Shown here: one piece after another, positions 1 to 11,881 of the stretch
Layout: each line of letters starts with the position of its first letter
Numbering within the stretch: the stretch's first letter is position 1
DNA from: Capsaspora owczarzaki ATCC 30864
Taxonomy: Eukaryota; Opisthokonta; Filasterea
Assembly (NCBI RefSeq): GCF_000151315.2
Contig: NW_011887307.1
Span: 486,302-499,379, forward strand
DNA: 13,078 nucleotides
Direction of reading: 5' to 3'
The notes under the pieces: model-generated
Databases searched by the model: none
Told to the model about the DNA's origin: nothing
The model's input: only the letters and a program-made list of their open reading frames with translations
Translations under genes and position numbers: made by a program

Positions 1-675
1 CGGCAAAATGAACTCAATGTTCTTGCCAGGCATGAAGAACGGAACACGGACTCCAAACGTAAACTGATTGACAGTGATGCCACCGCTGACCATGCCGGAG
101 AACTTGCGGCCACTTGAAGTCTGATCAACACGAAGGGTGACACCGAACGACGAGACAGTAATGTTGCCGCTGCTAGTCAGCTTCCAGGGCTGCGAGTTCG
201 TGTACACAATCGTGACACCGATGGTACGAAGACCAGCAAGAACCGATGAATTGGTGCCGTTTTGCTGCGAGTAGTCGATGATGATGTCCGTCAAACCGAA
301 CAAAGCAAAGTTCGGCAAACCGACAATGCCAGGATTCAGAGTGGACGAGTCGAACCCAGGAATGCCAATAGCATCAACGAGATCACCAAGAAGGAGAACC
401 TTGCCGCCGGATGTTGCCTCAACTAGTGCAGCAGCACGAGCATCAAGTTCGGCCTTGCCGCGAGCCAAAAGCGCACGAGCACGCTCCTTGGCCTGTTGCT
501 TAGCCTCCTCAACGCGGCGACGAGCTTCAGCCTCAACTTGAGCAGCCAGCTCAGCAGCCTTGCCCTTAAGGTCAGATGCAAGACGCTCGACGTTCTGCTG
601 CGTCGCTTCAACAGGCGAACCGTCGCTCGGCAATCCAAGCAGCTCATTCACGTTGTATCCAAGAATCTCAAGCTT
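1..675 (-). repeat. Repeat unit 1 (C-terminal-most in window)
   Basis: Variant residues: L2, Q27, A82, S89 (Thr-Ser-Gly-Gly), I133, S136, and Ser instead of Pro at 187 (codon TCA at 115-117). The only other unit with Ser187 is 8098-8772, which is identical to this one over 2-186. It uses the rare Leu codon CTA at 423-425. Confidence 0.92.
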
Positions 676-3600
676 CGGCAAGATAAACTCAATGTTCTTG
701 CCAGGCATGAAGAACGGAACACGAACGCCAAACGTGAACTGATTGACAGTGATGCCACCGCTGACCATGCCAGAGAACTTGCGACCGCTGGGAGTCTGAT
801 CGACACGCAGCGTGACACCGAACGATGAGACAGTAATGTTGCCGCTGCTAGTCAGCTTCCAGGGCTGCGAGTTCGTGTAGACGATGGTCACTCCGATGGT
901 GCGAAGACCAGCAAGAACGGACGAGTTGGTGCCATTTTGCTGAGAATAATCAACGATAATGTCCGTCAATCCGAACAGAGCAAAGTTCGGAAGACCAACA
1001 ATGCCAGGGTTGAGTGTGGACGAGTCGAATCCTGGAATGCCGATAGCATCGACGAGATCGCCGAGAAGGAGAACTTTGCCACCCTTGGTTGCTTCAACAA
1101 GCGCAGCAGCACGAGCATCAAGTTCCGCCTTGCCACGGGCCAGAAGAGCGCGAGCACGCTCCTTGGCTTGCTGCTTGGCCTCCTCAATACGACGACGTGC
1201 TTCAGCCTCAACTTGAGCAGCAAGCTCAGCAGCCTTGCCCTTAAGGTCAGACGCAAGACGCTCGACGTTCTGCTGAGTGGCTTCAACAGGCGAACCGTCG
1301 CTCGGCAATCCAAGCAGCTCGTTGACATTGTAGCCGAGAATCTCAAGTTTCGGCAGGATGAACTCAATGTTCTTGCCAGGCATGAAGAACGGAACACGAA
1401 CGCCAAACGTGAACTGATTGACAGTGATGCCACCGCTCACCATGCCAGAGAACTTGCGACCGCTGGGAGTCTGATCAACGCGCAGCGTGACACCAAATGA
1501 GGAAACAGTGATGTTGCCGCTGCTCGTCAGCTTCCAGGGCTGGGAGTTCGTGTACACAATCGTGACACCAATCGTACGAAGGCCAGCCAGAACGGACGAG
1601 TTGGTACCATTCTGCTGAGTATAGTCGATGATAATGTCCGTCAAGCCGAAAAGAGCAAAGTTCGGCAAACCAACAATGCCGGGGTTCAAAGTGGACGAAT
1701 CAAATCCGGGAATGCCAATAGCATCGACGAGATCACCGAGAAGGAGGACCTTGCCACCCTGAGTTGCTTCAACAAGCGCAGCCGCACGAGCATCAAGTTC
1801 GGCCTTGCCACGAGCCAAAAGCGCACGAGCACGCTCCTTGGCCTGTTGCTTGGCTTCTTCGATACGGCGACGCGCCTCAGCCTCCACTTGAGCGGCAAGC
1901 TCGGCCGCCTTGCCCTTAAGGTCAGACGCAAGACGCTCGACATTCTGCTGAGTGGCTTCGACAGGTGAACCGTCGCTCGGCAATCCAAGCAGCTCGTTGA
2001 CGTTGTATCCAAGAATCTCAAGCTTCGGCAAGATAAACTCAATGTTCTTGCCAGGCATGAAGAACGGAACCCGAACACCAAACGTGAACTGATTGACAGT
2101 GATGCCACCGCTCACCATGCCAGAGAACTTGCGACCGCTGGGAGTTTGATCGACACGCAGCGTGACACCAAATGAGGAAACAGTGATGTTGCCGCTGCTA
2201 GTCAGCTTCCAGGGCTGGGAGTTCGTGTAGACGATGGTCACTCCGATGGTACGAAGACCCGCCAGAACCGACGAATTGGTGCCGTTTTGTTGCGAGTAAT
2301 CGATGATGATGTCCGTCAAACCGAACAGGGCAAAGTTCGGCAGACCGACAATGCCAGGATTCAGAGTGGACGAGTCGAACCCAGGAATACCGATGGCATC
2401 CACAAGATCGCCGAGAAGGAGAACCTTGCCGCCCTTGGTCGCTTCAACGAGGGCAGATGCACGAGCATCAAGCTCAGCCTTGCCACGAGCCAAAAGCGCG
2501 CGAGCACGCTCCTTAGCCTGTTGCTTGGCTTCCTCAATACGACGACGCGCTTCCGCTTCAACTTGGGCGGCCAGCTCCGCAGCCTTGCCCTTCAGGTCAG
2601 ACGCAAGACGCTCGACGTTCTCTTGAGTCGCTTCGACAGGCGAACCGTCGCTGGGCAGGCCAAGAAGCTCATTGACATTGTAGCCAAGAATCTCAAGTTT
2701 CGGCAGGATGAACTCAATATTCTTGCCAGGCATGAAGAACGGAACTCGAACGCCAAACGTGAACTGATTGACAGTGATGCCACCGCTGACCATGCCGGAG
2801 AACTTGCGGCCACTTGGAGTCTGATCAACACGAAGGGTCACACCGAACGACGAGACAGTAATGTTGCCACTGCTAGTCAGCTTCCAGGGCTGCGAGTTCG
2901 TGTACACAATCGTGACGCCAATCGTACGAAGACCAGCAAGAACTGACGAGTTGGTGCCATTCTGCTGCGTATAGTCGATGATAATGTCCGTCAAACCGAA
3001 CAGAGCAAAGTTCGGAAGACCAACAATGCCAGGGTTGAGAGTAGACGAGTCGAACCCAGGAATGCCAATAGCATCAACGAGATCGCCGAGAAGGAGAACC
3101 TTGCCACCCTTGGTCGCTTCAACGAGGGCAGATGCACGAGCATCAAGCTCAGCCTTGCCACGAGCCAAAAGCGCGCGAGCACGCTCCTTAGCCTGTTGCT
3201 TGGCCTCCTCAATACGACGACGTGCTTCAGCCTCAACTTGAGCAGCAAGCTCAGCAGCCTTGCCCTTAAGGTCAGATGCAAGACGCTCGACATTCTGCTG
3301 AGTGGCTTCGACAGGGGAACCGTCGCTCGGCAATCCAAGGAGTTCGTTCACATTGTAGCCGAGAATCTCTACCTTCGGCAAAATGAACTCAATGTTCTTG
3401 CCAGGCATGAAGAACGGAACGCGGACTCCAAACGTGAACTGATTGACAGTGATGCCACCGCTCACCATGCCGGAGAACTTGCGGCCGCTGGGAGTCTGAT
3501 CGACACGCAGCGTGACACCAAATGAGGAAACAGTGATGTTGCCGCTGCTAGTCAGCTTCCAGGGCTGCGAGTTCGTGTACACAATCGTGACACCGATGGT

Positions 3601-6600
3601 ACGAAGACCAGCAAGAACCGATGAATTGGTGCCGTTTTGCTGCGAGTAGTCGATGATGATGTCCGTCAAACCGAACAAAGCAAAGTTCGGCAAACCGACA
3701 ATGCCAGGATTCAGAGTGGACGAGTCGAACCCAGGAATGCCAATAGCATCAACGAGATCACCAAGAAGGAGAACCTTGCCGCCGGATGTTGCCTCAACTA
3801 GTGCAGCAGCACGAGCATCAAGTTCGGCCTTGCCGCGAGCCAAAAGCGCACGAGCACGCTCCTTGGCCTGTTGCTTAGCCTCCTCAACGCGGCGACGAGC
3901 TTCAGCCTCAACTTGAGCAGCCAGCTCAGCAGCCTTGCCCTTAAGGTCAGATGCAAGACGCTCGACGTTCTGCTGCGTCGCTTCAACAGGCGAACCGTCG
4001 CTCGGCAATCCAAGCAGCTCATTCACGTTGTATCCAAGAATCTCAAGCTTCGGCAAGATAAACTCAATGTTCTTGCCAGGCATGAAGAACGGAACACGAA
4101 CGCCAAACGTGAACTGATTGACAGTGATGCCACCGCTGACCATGCCAGAGAACTTGCGACCGCTGGGAGTCTGATCGACACGCAGCGTGACACCGAACGA
4201 TGAGACAGTAATGTTGCCGCTGCTAGTCAGCTTCCAGGGCTGGGAGTTCGTGTAGATGATGGTCACTCCGATGGTGCGAAGACCAGCAAGAACGGACGAG
4301 TTGGTGCCATTCTGCTGAGTATAGTCGATGATGATATCAGTCAAACCGAACAGAGCAAAGTTCGGAAGACCAACAATACCAGGGTTGAGTGTGGACGAGT
4401 CGAATCCTGGAATGCCGATAGCATCGACGAGATCGCCGAGAAGGAGAACTTTGCCACCCTTGGTTGCCTCAACGAGTGCAGCAGCACGGGTTTCAAGCTC
4501 AGCCTTGCCACGAGCCAAAAGCGCGCGAGCACGCTCCTTGGCCTGTTGCTTGGCCTCCTCAATACGACGACGCGCCTCAGCCTCAACTTGGGCAGCAAGC
4601 TCAGCAGCCTTGCCCTTGAGATCCGATGCAAGACGCTCAACGTTCTCTTGAGTGGCTTCGACAGGGGAACCGTCGCTGGGCAGTCCAAGCAGTTCGTTCA
4701 CATTGTATCCAAGAATCTCAACCTTCGGCAAGATAAACTCAATGTTCTTGCCAGGCATGAAGAACGGAACGCGGACTCCAAACGTGAACTGATTGACAGT
4801 GATGCCACCGCTGACCATGCCAGAGAACTTGCGGCCGCTCGGTGTTTGATCGACACGCAGCGTGACACCAAATGAGGAAACAGTGATGTTGCCGCTGCTA
4901 GTCAGCTTCCACGGCTGGGAGTTCGTGTAGACGATGGTCACTCCGATGGTGCGAAGACCAGCAAGAACGGACGAGTTGGTGCCATTTTGCTGAGAATAAT
5001 CAACGATAATGTCCGTCAATCCGAACAGAGCAAAGTTCGGAAGACCAACAATGCCAGGGTTGAGTGTGGACGAGTCGAATCCTGGAATGCCGATAGCATC
5101 GACGAGATCGCCGAGAAGGAGAACTTTGCCACCCTTGGTTGCTTCAACAAGCGCAGCAGCACGAGCATCAAGTTCCGCCTTGCCACGGGCCAGAAGAGCG
5201 CGAGCACGCTCCTTGGCTTGCTGCTTGGCCTCCTCAATACGACGACGTGCTTCAGCCTCAACTTGAGCAGCAAGCTCAGCAGCCTTGCCCTTAAGGTCAG
5301 ACGCAAGACGCTCGACGTTCTGCTGAGTGGCTTCAACAGGCGAACCGTCGCTCGGCAATCCAAGCAGCTCGTTGACATTGTAGCCGAGAATCTCAAGTTT
5401 CGGCAGGATGAACTCAATGTTCTTGCCAGGCATGAAGAACGGAACACGAACGCCAAACGTGAACTGATTGACAGTGATGCCACCGCTGACCATGCCAGAG
5501 AACTTGCGACCGCTGGGAGTCTGATCGACACGCAGCGTGACACCGAACGATGAGACAGTAATGTTGCCGCTGCTAGTCAGCTTCCAGGGCTGGGAGTTCG
5601 TGTAGATGATGGTCACTCCGATGGTGCGAAGACCAGCAAGAACGGACGAGTTGGTGCCATTCTGCTGAGTATAGTCGATGATGATATCAGTCAAACCGAA
5701 CAGAGCAAAGTTCGGAAGACCAACAATACCAGGGTTGAGTGTGGACGAGTCGAATCCTGGAATGCCGATAGCATCGACGAGATCGCCGAGAAGGAGAACT
5801 TTGCCACCCTTGGTTGCCTCAACGAGTGCAGCAGCACGGGTTTCAAGCTCAGCCTTGCCACGAGCCAAAAGCGCGCGAGCACGCTCCTTGGCCTGTTGCT
5901 TGGCCTCCTCAATACGACGACGCGCCTCAGCCTCAACTTGGGCAGCAAGCTCAGCAGCCTTGCCCTTGAGATCCGATGCAAGACGCTCAACGTTCTCTTG
6001 AGTGGCTTCGACAGGGGAACCGTCGCTGGGCAGTCCAAGCAGTTCGTTCACATTGTATCCAAGAATCTCAACCTTCGGCAAGATAAACTCAATGTTCTTG
6101 CCAGGCATGAAGAACGGAACGCGGACTCCAAACGTGAACTGATTGACAGTGATGCCACCGCTGACCATGCCAGAGAACTTGCGGCCGCTCGGTGTTTGAT
6201 CGACACGAAGGGTGACACCAAATGAGGAAACAGTGATGTTGCCGCTGCTAGTCAGCTTCCACGGCTGGGAGTTCGTGTAGACGATGGTCACTCCGATGGT
6301 GCGAAGACCAGCAAGAGCGGACGAAGTGCCATTTTGCTGAGAATAATCAACGATAACGTCCGTCAATCCGAACAGGGCAAAGTTCGGAAGACCAACAATA
6401 CCAGGGTTGAGTGTGGACGAGTCGAATCCTGGAATGCCGATAGCATCGACGAGATCGCCGAGAAGGAGGACCTTGCCACCCTTGGTTGCTTCAACAAGCG
6501 CAGCAGCACGAGCATCAAGTTCCGCCTTGCCACGGGCCAGAAGAGCGCGAGCACGCTCCTTGGCTTGCTGCTTAGCCTCCTCAATACGACGACGCGCCTC

Positions 6601-9600
6601 AGCCTCAACTTGGGCAGCCAGCTCAGCAGCCTTGCCCTTGAGGTCAGACGCAAGCCGTTCGACATTCTGCTGAGTGGCTTCGACAGGGGAACCGTCGCTC
6701 GGCAATCCAAGCAGCTCGTTGACGTTGTATCCAAGAATCTCAAGCTTCGGCAAGATAAACTCAATGTTCTTGCCAGGCATGAAGAACGGAACTCGAACGC
6801 CAAACGTGAACTGATTGACAGTGATGCCACCGCTGACCATGCCAGAGAACTTGCGGCCGCTCGGTGTTTGATCGACACGAAGGGTGACACCAAATGAGGA
6901 AACAGTGATGTTGCCGCTGCTAGTCAGCTTCCAGGGCTGGGAGTTCGTGTAGACGATGGTCACTCCGATGGTACGAAGACCCGCCAGAACGGACGAGTTG
7001 GTGCCATTCTGTTGAGAATAGTCAATGATAATATCCGTCAAGCCGAACAGGGCAAAGTTCGGAAGACCGACCATTCCGGGATTCAATGTGGACGAATCAA
7101 ATCCGGGAATGCCAATAGCATCGACGAGATCACCTAGAAGGAGAACCTTGCCACCCTGAGTCGCTTCAACAAGCGCAGCAGCACGAGCATCGAGTTCAGC
7201 CTTGCCGCGTGCCAGAAGCGCGCGAGCACGCTCCTTGGCTTGCTGCTTGGCCTCCTCAATACGACGACGCGCTTCCGCTTCAACTTGGGCGGCCAGCTCC
7301 GCAGCCTTGCCCTTCAGGTCAGACGCAAGACGCTCGACGTTCTCTTGAGTGGCTTCGACAGGCGAACCGTCGCTGGGCAGGCCAAGAAGCTCATTGACAT
7401 TGTAGCCAAGGATCTCAAGTTTCGGCAGGATGAACTCAATATTCTTGCCAGGCATGAAGAACGGAACACGAACGCCAAACGTAAACTGATTGACGGTAAT
7501 GCCACCGCTAACCATGCCAGAGAACTTGCGACCGCTGGGAGTCTGATCGACACGCAGCGTGACACCGAACGACGAGACAGTAATGTTGCCGCTGCTAGTC
7601 AGCTTCCAAGGTTGCGAGTTCGTGTACACGATCGTGACACCGATAGTACGAAGTCCTGCAAGAACGGACGAGTTGGTGCCATTCTGCTGAGTATAGTCGA
7701 TGATGATATCAGTCAAACCGAACAGAGCAAAGTTCGGCAGACCGACAATGCCAGGATTCAGAGTGGACGAATCAAATCCGGGAATGCCAATAGCATCAAC
7801 GAGATCACCGAGAAGAAGAACCTTGCCGCCGGACGTCGCTTCAACGAGCGCAGCAGCACGAGCATCGAGTTCAGCCTTGCCGCGTGCCAGAAGCGCGCGA
7901 GCACGCTCCTTGGCTTGCTGCTTGGCCTCCTCAATACGACGACGCGCTTCCGCTTCAACTTGGGCGGCCAGCTCCGCAGCCTTGCCCTTCAGGTCAGACG
8001 CAAGACGCTCGACGTTCTCTTGAGTGGCTTCGACAGGCGAACCGTCGCTGGGCAGGCCAAGAAGCTCATTGACATTGTAGCCAAGAATCTCAAGCTTTGG
8101 CAAAATGAACTCAATGTTCTTGCCAGGCATGAAGAACGGAACACGGACTCCAAACGTAAACTGATTGACAGTGATGCCACCGCTGACCATGCCGGAGAAC
8201 TTGCGGCCACTTGAAGTCTGATCAACACGAAGGGTGACACCGAACGACGAGACAGTAATGTTGCCGCTGCTAGTCAGCTTCCAAGGTTGCGAGTTCGTGT
8301 ACACGATCGTGACACCAATCGTACGAAGACCAGCAAGAACGGACGAATTGGTGCCGTTTTGCTGACTATAGTCGATGATGATGTCAGTCAAACCGAAAAG
8401 AGCAAAGTTCGGCAGACCAACAATGCCAGGATTCAAAGTGGACGAATCAAATCCGGGAATGCCAATAGCATCAACGAGATCACCGAGAAGGAGGACCTTG
8501 CCGCCCTTGGTCGCTTCAACGAGGGCAGATGCACGAGCATCAAGCTCAGCCTTGCCACGAGCCAAAAGCGCGCGAGCACGCTCCTTAGCCTGTTGCTTGG
8601 CCTCCTCAATACGACGACGTGCTTCAGCCTCAACTTGAGCAGCAAGCTCAGCAGCCTTGCCCTTAAGGTCAGATGCAAGACGCTCGACGTTCTCTTGAGT
8701 GGCTTCGACAGGCGAACCGTCGCTGGGCAGGCCAAGAAGCTCATTGACATTGTAGCCGAGAATCTCAACCTTCGGCAAAATGAACTCAATGTTCTTGCCA
8801 GGCATGAAGAACGGAACGCGGACTCCAAACGTAAACTGATTGACAGTGATGCCACCGCTGACCATGCCAGAGAACTTGCGGCCACTTGGAGTCTGATCAA
8901 CACGCAGCGTCACACCGAACGACGAGACAGTAATGTTGCCACTGCTAGTCAGCTTCCAGGGCTGCGAGTTCGTGTACACAATCGTGACGCCAATCGTACG
9001 AAGACCAGCAAGAACTGACGAGTTGGTGCCATTCTGCTGCGTATAGTCGATGATAATGTCCGTCAAACCGAACAGAGCAAAGTTCGGAAGACCAACAATG
9101 CCAGGGTTGAGTGTAGACGAGTCGAACCCAGGAATACCGATGGCATCGACAAGATCGCCGAGAAGGAGAACCTTGCCACCCTTGGTCGCTTCAACGAGGG
9201 CAGATGCACGAGCATCAAGTTCGGCCTTGCCGCGTGCCAGAAGAGCGCGAGCACGCTCCTTGGCTTGCTGCTTGGCCTCCTCAATGCGGCGACGTGCTTC
9301 AGCCTCAACTTGAGCAGCCAGCTCAGCAGCCTTGCCCTTGAGGTCAGACGCAAGCCGTTCGACATTCTGCTGAGTGGCTTCGACAGGGGAACCGTCGCTC
9401 GGCAATCCAAGCAGCTCGTTGACGTTGTATCCAAGAATCTCAAGCTTCGGCAAGATAAACTCAATGTTCTTGCCAGGCATGAAGAACGGAACCCGAACAC
9501 CAAACGTGAACTGATTGACGGTAATGCCACCGCTCACCATGCCAGAGAACTTGCGACCGCTCGGTGTTTGATCGACACGAAGGGTGACACCAAATGAGGA

Positions 9601-11881
9601 GACAGTAATGTTGCCGCTACTGGTCAGCTTCCACGGCTGCGAGTTCGTGTACACAATCGTGACACCAATCGTACGAAGGCCAGCCAGAACTGACGAGTTG
9701 GTACCATTCTGCTGAGTATAGTCGATGATAATGTCCGTCAAGCCGAACAGAGCAAAGTTCGGCAGACCAACAATGCCGGGGTTCAAAGTAGAAGAATCGA
9801 ATCCGGGAATGCCGATGGCATCGACAAGATCGCCGAGAAGGAGAACCTTGCCACCCTTGGTCGCTTCAACGAGCGCAGCAGCACGAGCATCGAGTTCGGC
9901 CTTGCCGCGTGCCAGAAGAGCGCGAGCACGCTCCTTGGCTTGCTGCTTGGCCTCCTCAATGCGGCGACGTGCTTCAGCCTCAACTTGAGCAGCCAGCTCA
10001 GCAGCCTTGCCCTTGAGGTCAGACGCAAGCCGTTCGACATTCTGCTGAGTGGCTTCGACAGGGGAACCGTCGCTCGGCAATCCAAGCAGCTCGTTGACGT
10101 TGTATCCAAGAATCTCAACCTTCGGCAAAATGAACTCAATATTCTTGCCAGGCATGAAGAACGGAACTCGAACGCCAAACGTAAACTGATTGACAGTGAT
10201 GCCACCGCTGACCATGCCAGAGAACTTGCGGCCGCTCGGTGTTTGATCGACACGAAGGGTGACACCAAATGAGGAAACAGTGATGTTGCCGCTGCTAGTC
10301 AGCTTCCAGGGCTGGGAGTTCGTGTAGACGATGGTCACTCCGATGGTACGAAGACCCGCCAGAACGGACGAGTTGGTGCCATTCTGTTGAGAATAGTCAA
10401 TGATAATATCCGTCAAGCCGAACAGAGCAAAGTTCGGAAGACCGACCATTCCGGGATTCAATGTGGACGAATCAAATCCGGGAATGCCAATAGCATCGAC
10501 GAGATCACCTAGAAGGAGAACCTTGCCACCCTGAGTCGCTTCAACAAGCGCAGCAGCACGAGCATCGAGTTCAGCCTTGCCGCGTGCCAGAAGCGCGCGA
10601 GCACGCTCCTTGGCTTGCTGCTTGGCCTCCTCAATACGACGACGCGCTTCCGCTTCAACTTGGGCGGCCAGCTCCGCAGCCTTGCCCTTCAGGTCAGACG
10701 CAAGACGCTCGACGTTCTCTTGAGTGGCTTCGACAGGCGAACCGTCGCTGGGCAGGCCAAGAAGCTCATTGACATTGTAGCCAAGGATCTCAAGTTTCGG
10801 CAGGATGAACTCAATGTTCTTGCCAGGCATGAAGAACGGAACACGAACGCCAAACGTGAACTGATTGACAGTGATGCCACCGCTCACCATGCCAGAGAAC
10901 TTGCGACCGCTGGGAGTCTGATCAACGCGCAGCGTGACACCAAATGAGGAAACAGTGATGTTGCCGCTGCTCGTCAGCTTCCAGGGCTGGGAGTTCGTGT
11001 ACACAATCGTGACACCAATCGTACGAAGGCCAGCCAGAACGGACGAGTTGGTACCATTCTGCTGAGTATAGTCGATGATAATGTCCGTCAAGCCGAAAAG
11101 AGCAAAGTTCGGCAAACCAACAATGCCGGGGTTCAAAGTGGACGAATCAAATCCGGGAATGCCAATAGCATCGACGAGATCACCGAGAAGGAGGACCTTG
11201 CCACCCTGAGTTGCTTCAACAAGCGCAGCCGCACGAGCATCAAGTTCGGCCTTGCCACGAGCCAAAAGCGCACGAGCACGCTCCTTGGCCTGTTGCTTGG
11301 CTTCTTCGATACGGCGACGCGCCTCAGCCTCCACTTGAGCGGCAAGCTCGGCCGCCTTGCCCTTAAGGTCAGACGCAAGACGCTCGACATTCTGCTGAGT
11401 GGCTTCGACAGGTGAACCGTCGCTCGGCAATCCAAGCAGCTCATTCACGTTGTATCCAAGAATCTCAAGCTTCGGCAAGATAAACTCAATGTTCTTGCCA
11501 GGCATGAAGAACGGAACACGAACGCCAAACGTGAACTGATTGACAGTGATGCCACCGCTGACCATGCCAGAGAACTTGCGACCGCTGGGAGTCTGATCGA
11601 CACGCAGCGTGACACCGAACGATGAGACAGTAATGTTGCCGCTGCTAGTCAGCTTCCAGGGCTGGGAGTTCGTGTAGACGATGGTCACTCCGATGGTACG
11701 AAGACCAGCAAGAACGGACGAGTTGGTGCCATTCTGCTGAGAATAGTCGATGATGATGTCCGTCAAACCGAACAGAGCAAAGTTCGGAAGACCAACAATG
11801 CCAGGGTTGAGTGTGGACGAGTCGAATCCTGGAATGCCGATAGCATCGACAAGATCGCCGAGAAGGAGAACTTTGCCACCC
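1..11881 (-). CDS. Main open segment of the giant repeat protein, downstream of the frameshift
   Basis: In this frame the codons occupy plus-strand positions 1-3, 4-6 and so on. It has no stop between the frameshift at 11882-11884 and the left edge, which is about 3,960 codons and nearly eighteen units. Random sequence at this composition would show a stop every few dozen codons. Lys is almost always AAG. The Leu codons TTA and CTA and the Ser codon TCA are rare, which explains why the opposite strand also has moderately long open frames. The only length change inside the segment is the loss of one codon in the unit at 6076-6747. The C-terminus lies beyond the left edge. Confidence 0.88.

Larger units (their letters stand above)
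4061..6760 (-). repeat. Adjacent duplication of a two-unit (1350-bp) block
   Basis: Bases 4061-4857 equal 5411-6207. After two mismatches (4858 and 4861 against 6208 and 6211), 4862-4966 equal 6212-6316. Beyond that only scattered differences and the one-codon loss separate the copies until about 6580. The duplication has a period of two units, not one, so it arose by a later unequal exchange in an array already built. Confidence 0.85.

Noticed and set aside
1110-1125. Arg-Arg-Arg at residues 52-54 of each unit as a processing site of a polyprotein (Arg run spelled near 1189-1197 in unit 2)
   Set aside because: It lies in the middle of the predicted helix and not at a linker between units. 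Without the ends of the protein or peptide data there is nothing to support cleavage.
966-1433. Arg/Ser/Leu-rich minus-strand frames of about 60-176 codons in the third register, repeated through the array
   Set aside because: They are out-of-frame shadows of the repeat unit, broken once per unit, with low-complexity products.
7240-8214. 324-codon plus-strand open frame, with similar ones at 2287-2946, 8287-9018, 937-1500 and 4987-5553
   Set aside because: These are codon-aligned mirrors of the minus-strand gene. They stay open only because TTA, CTA and TCA are rare in the real gene. They are interrupted in most units, and their variation falls at the wrong codon position for coding.
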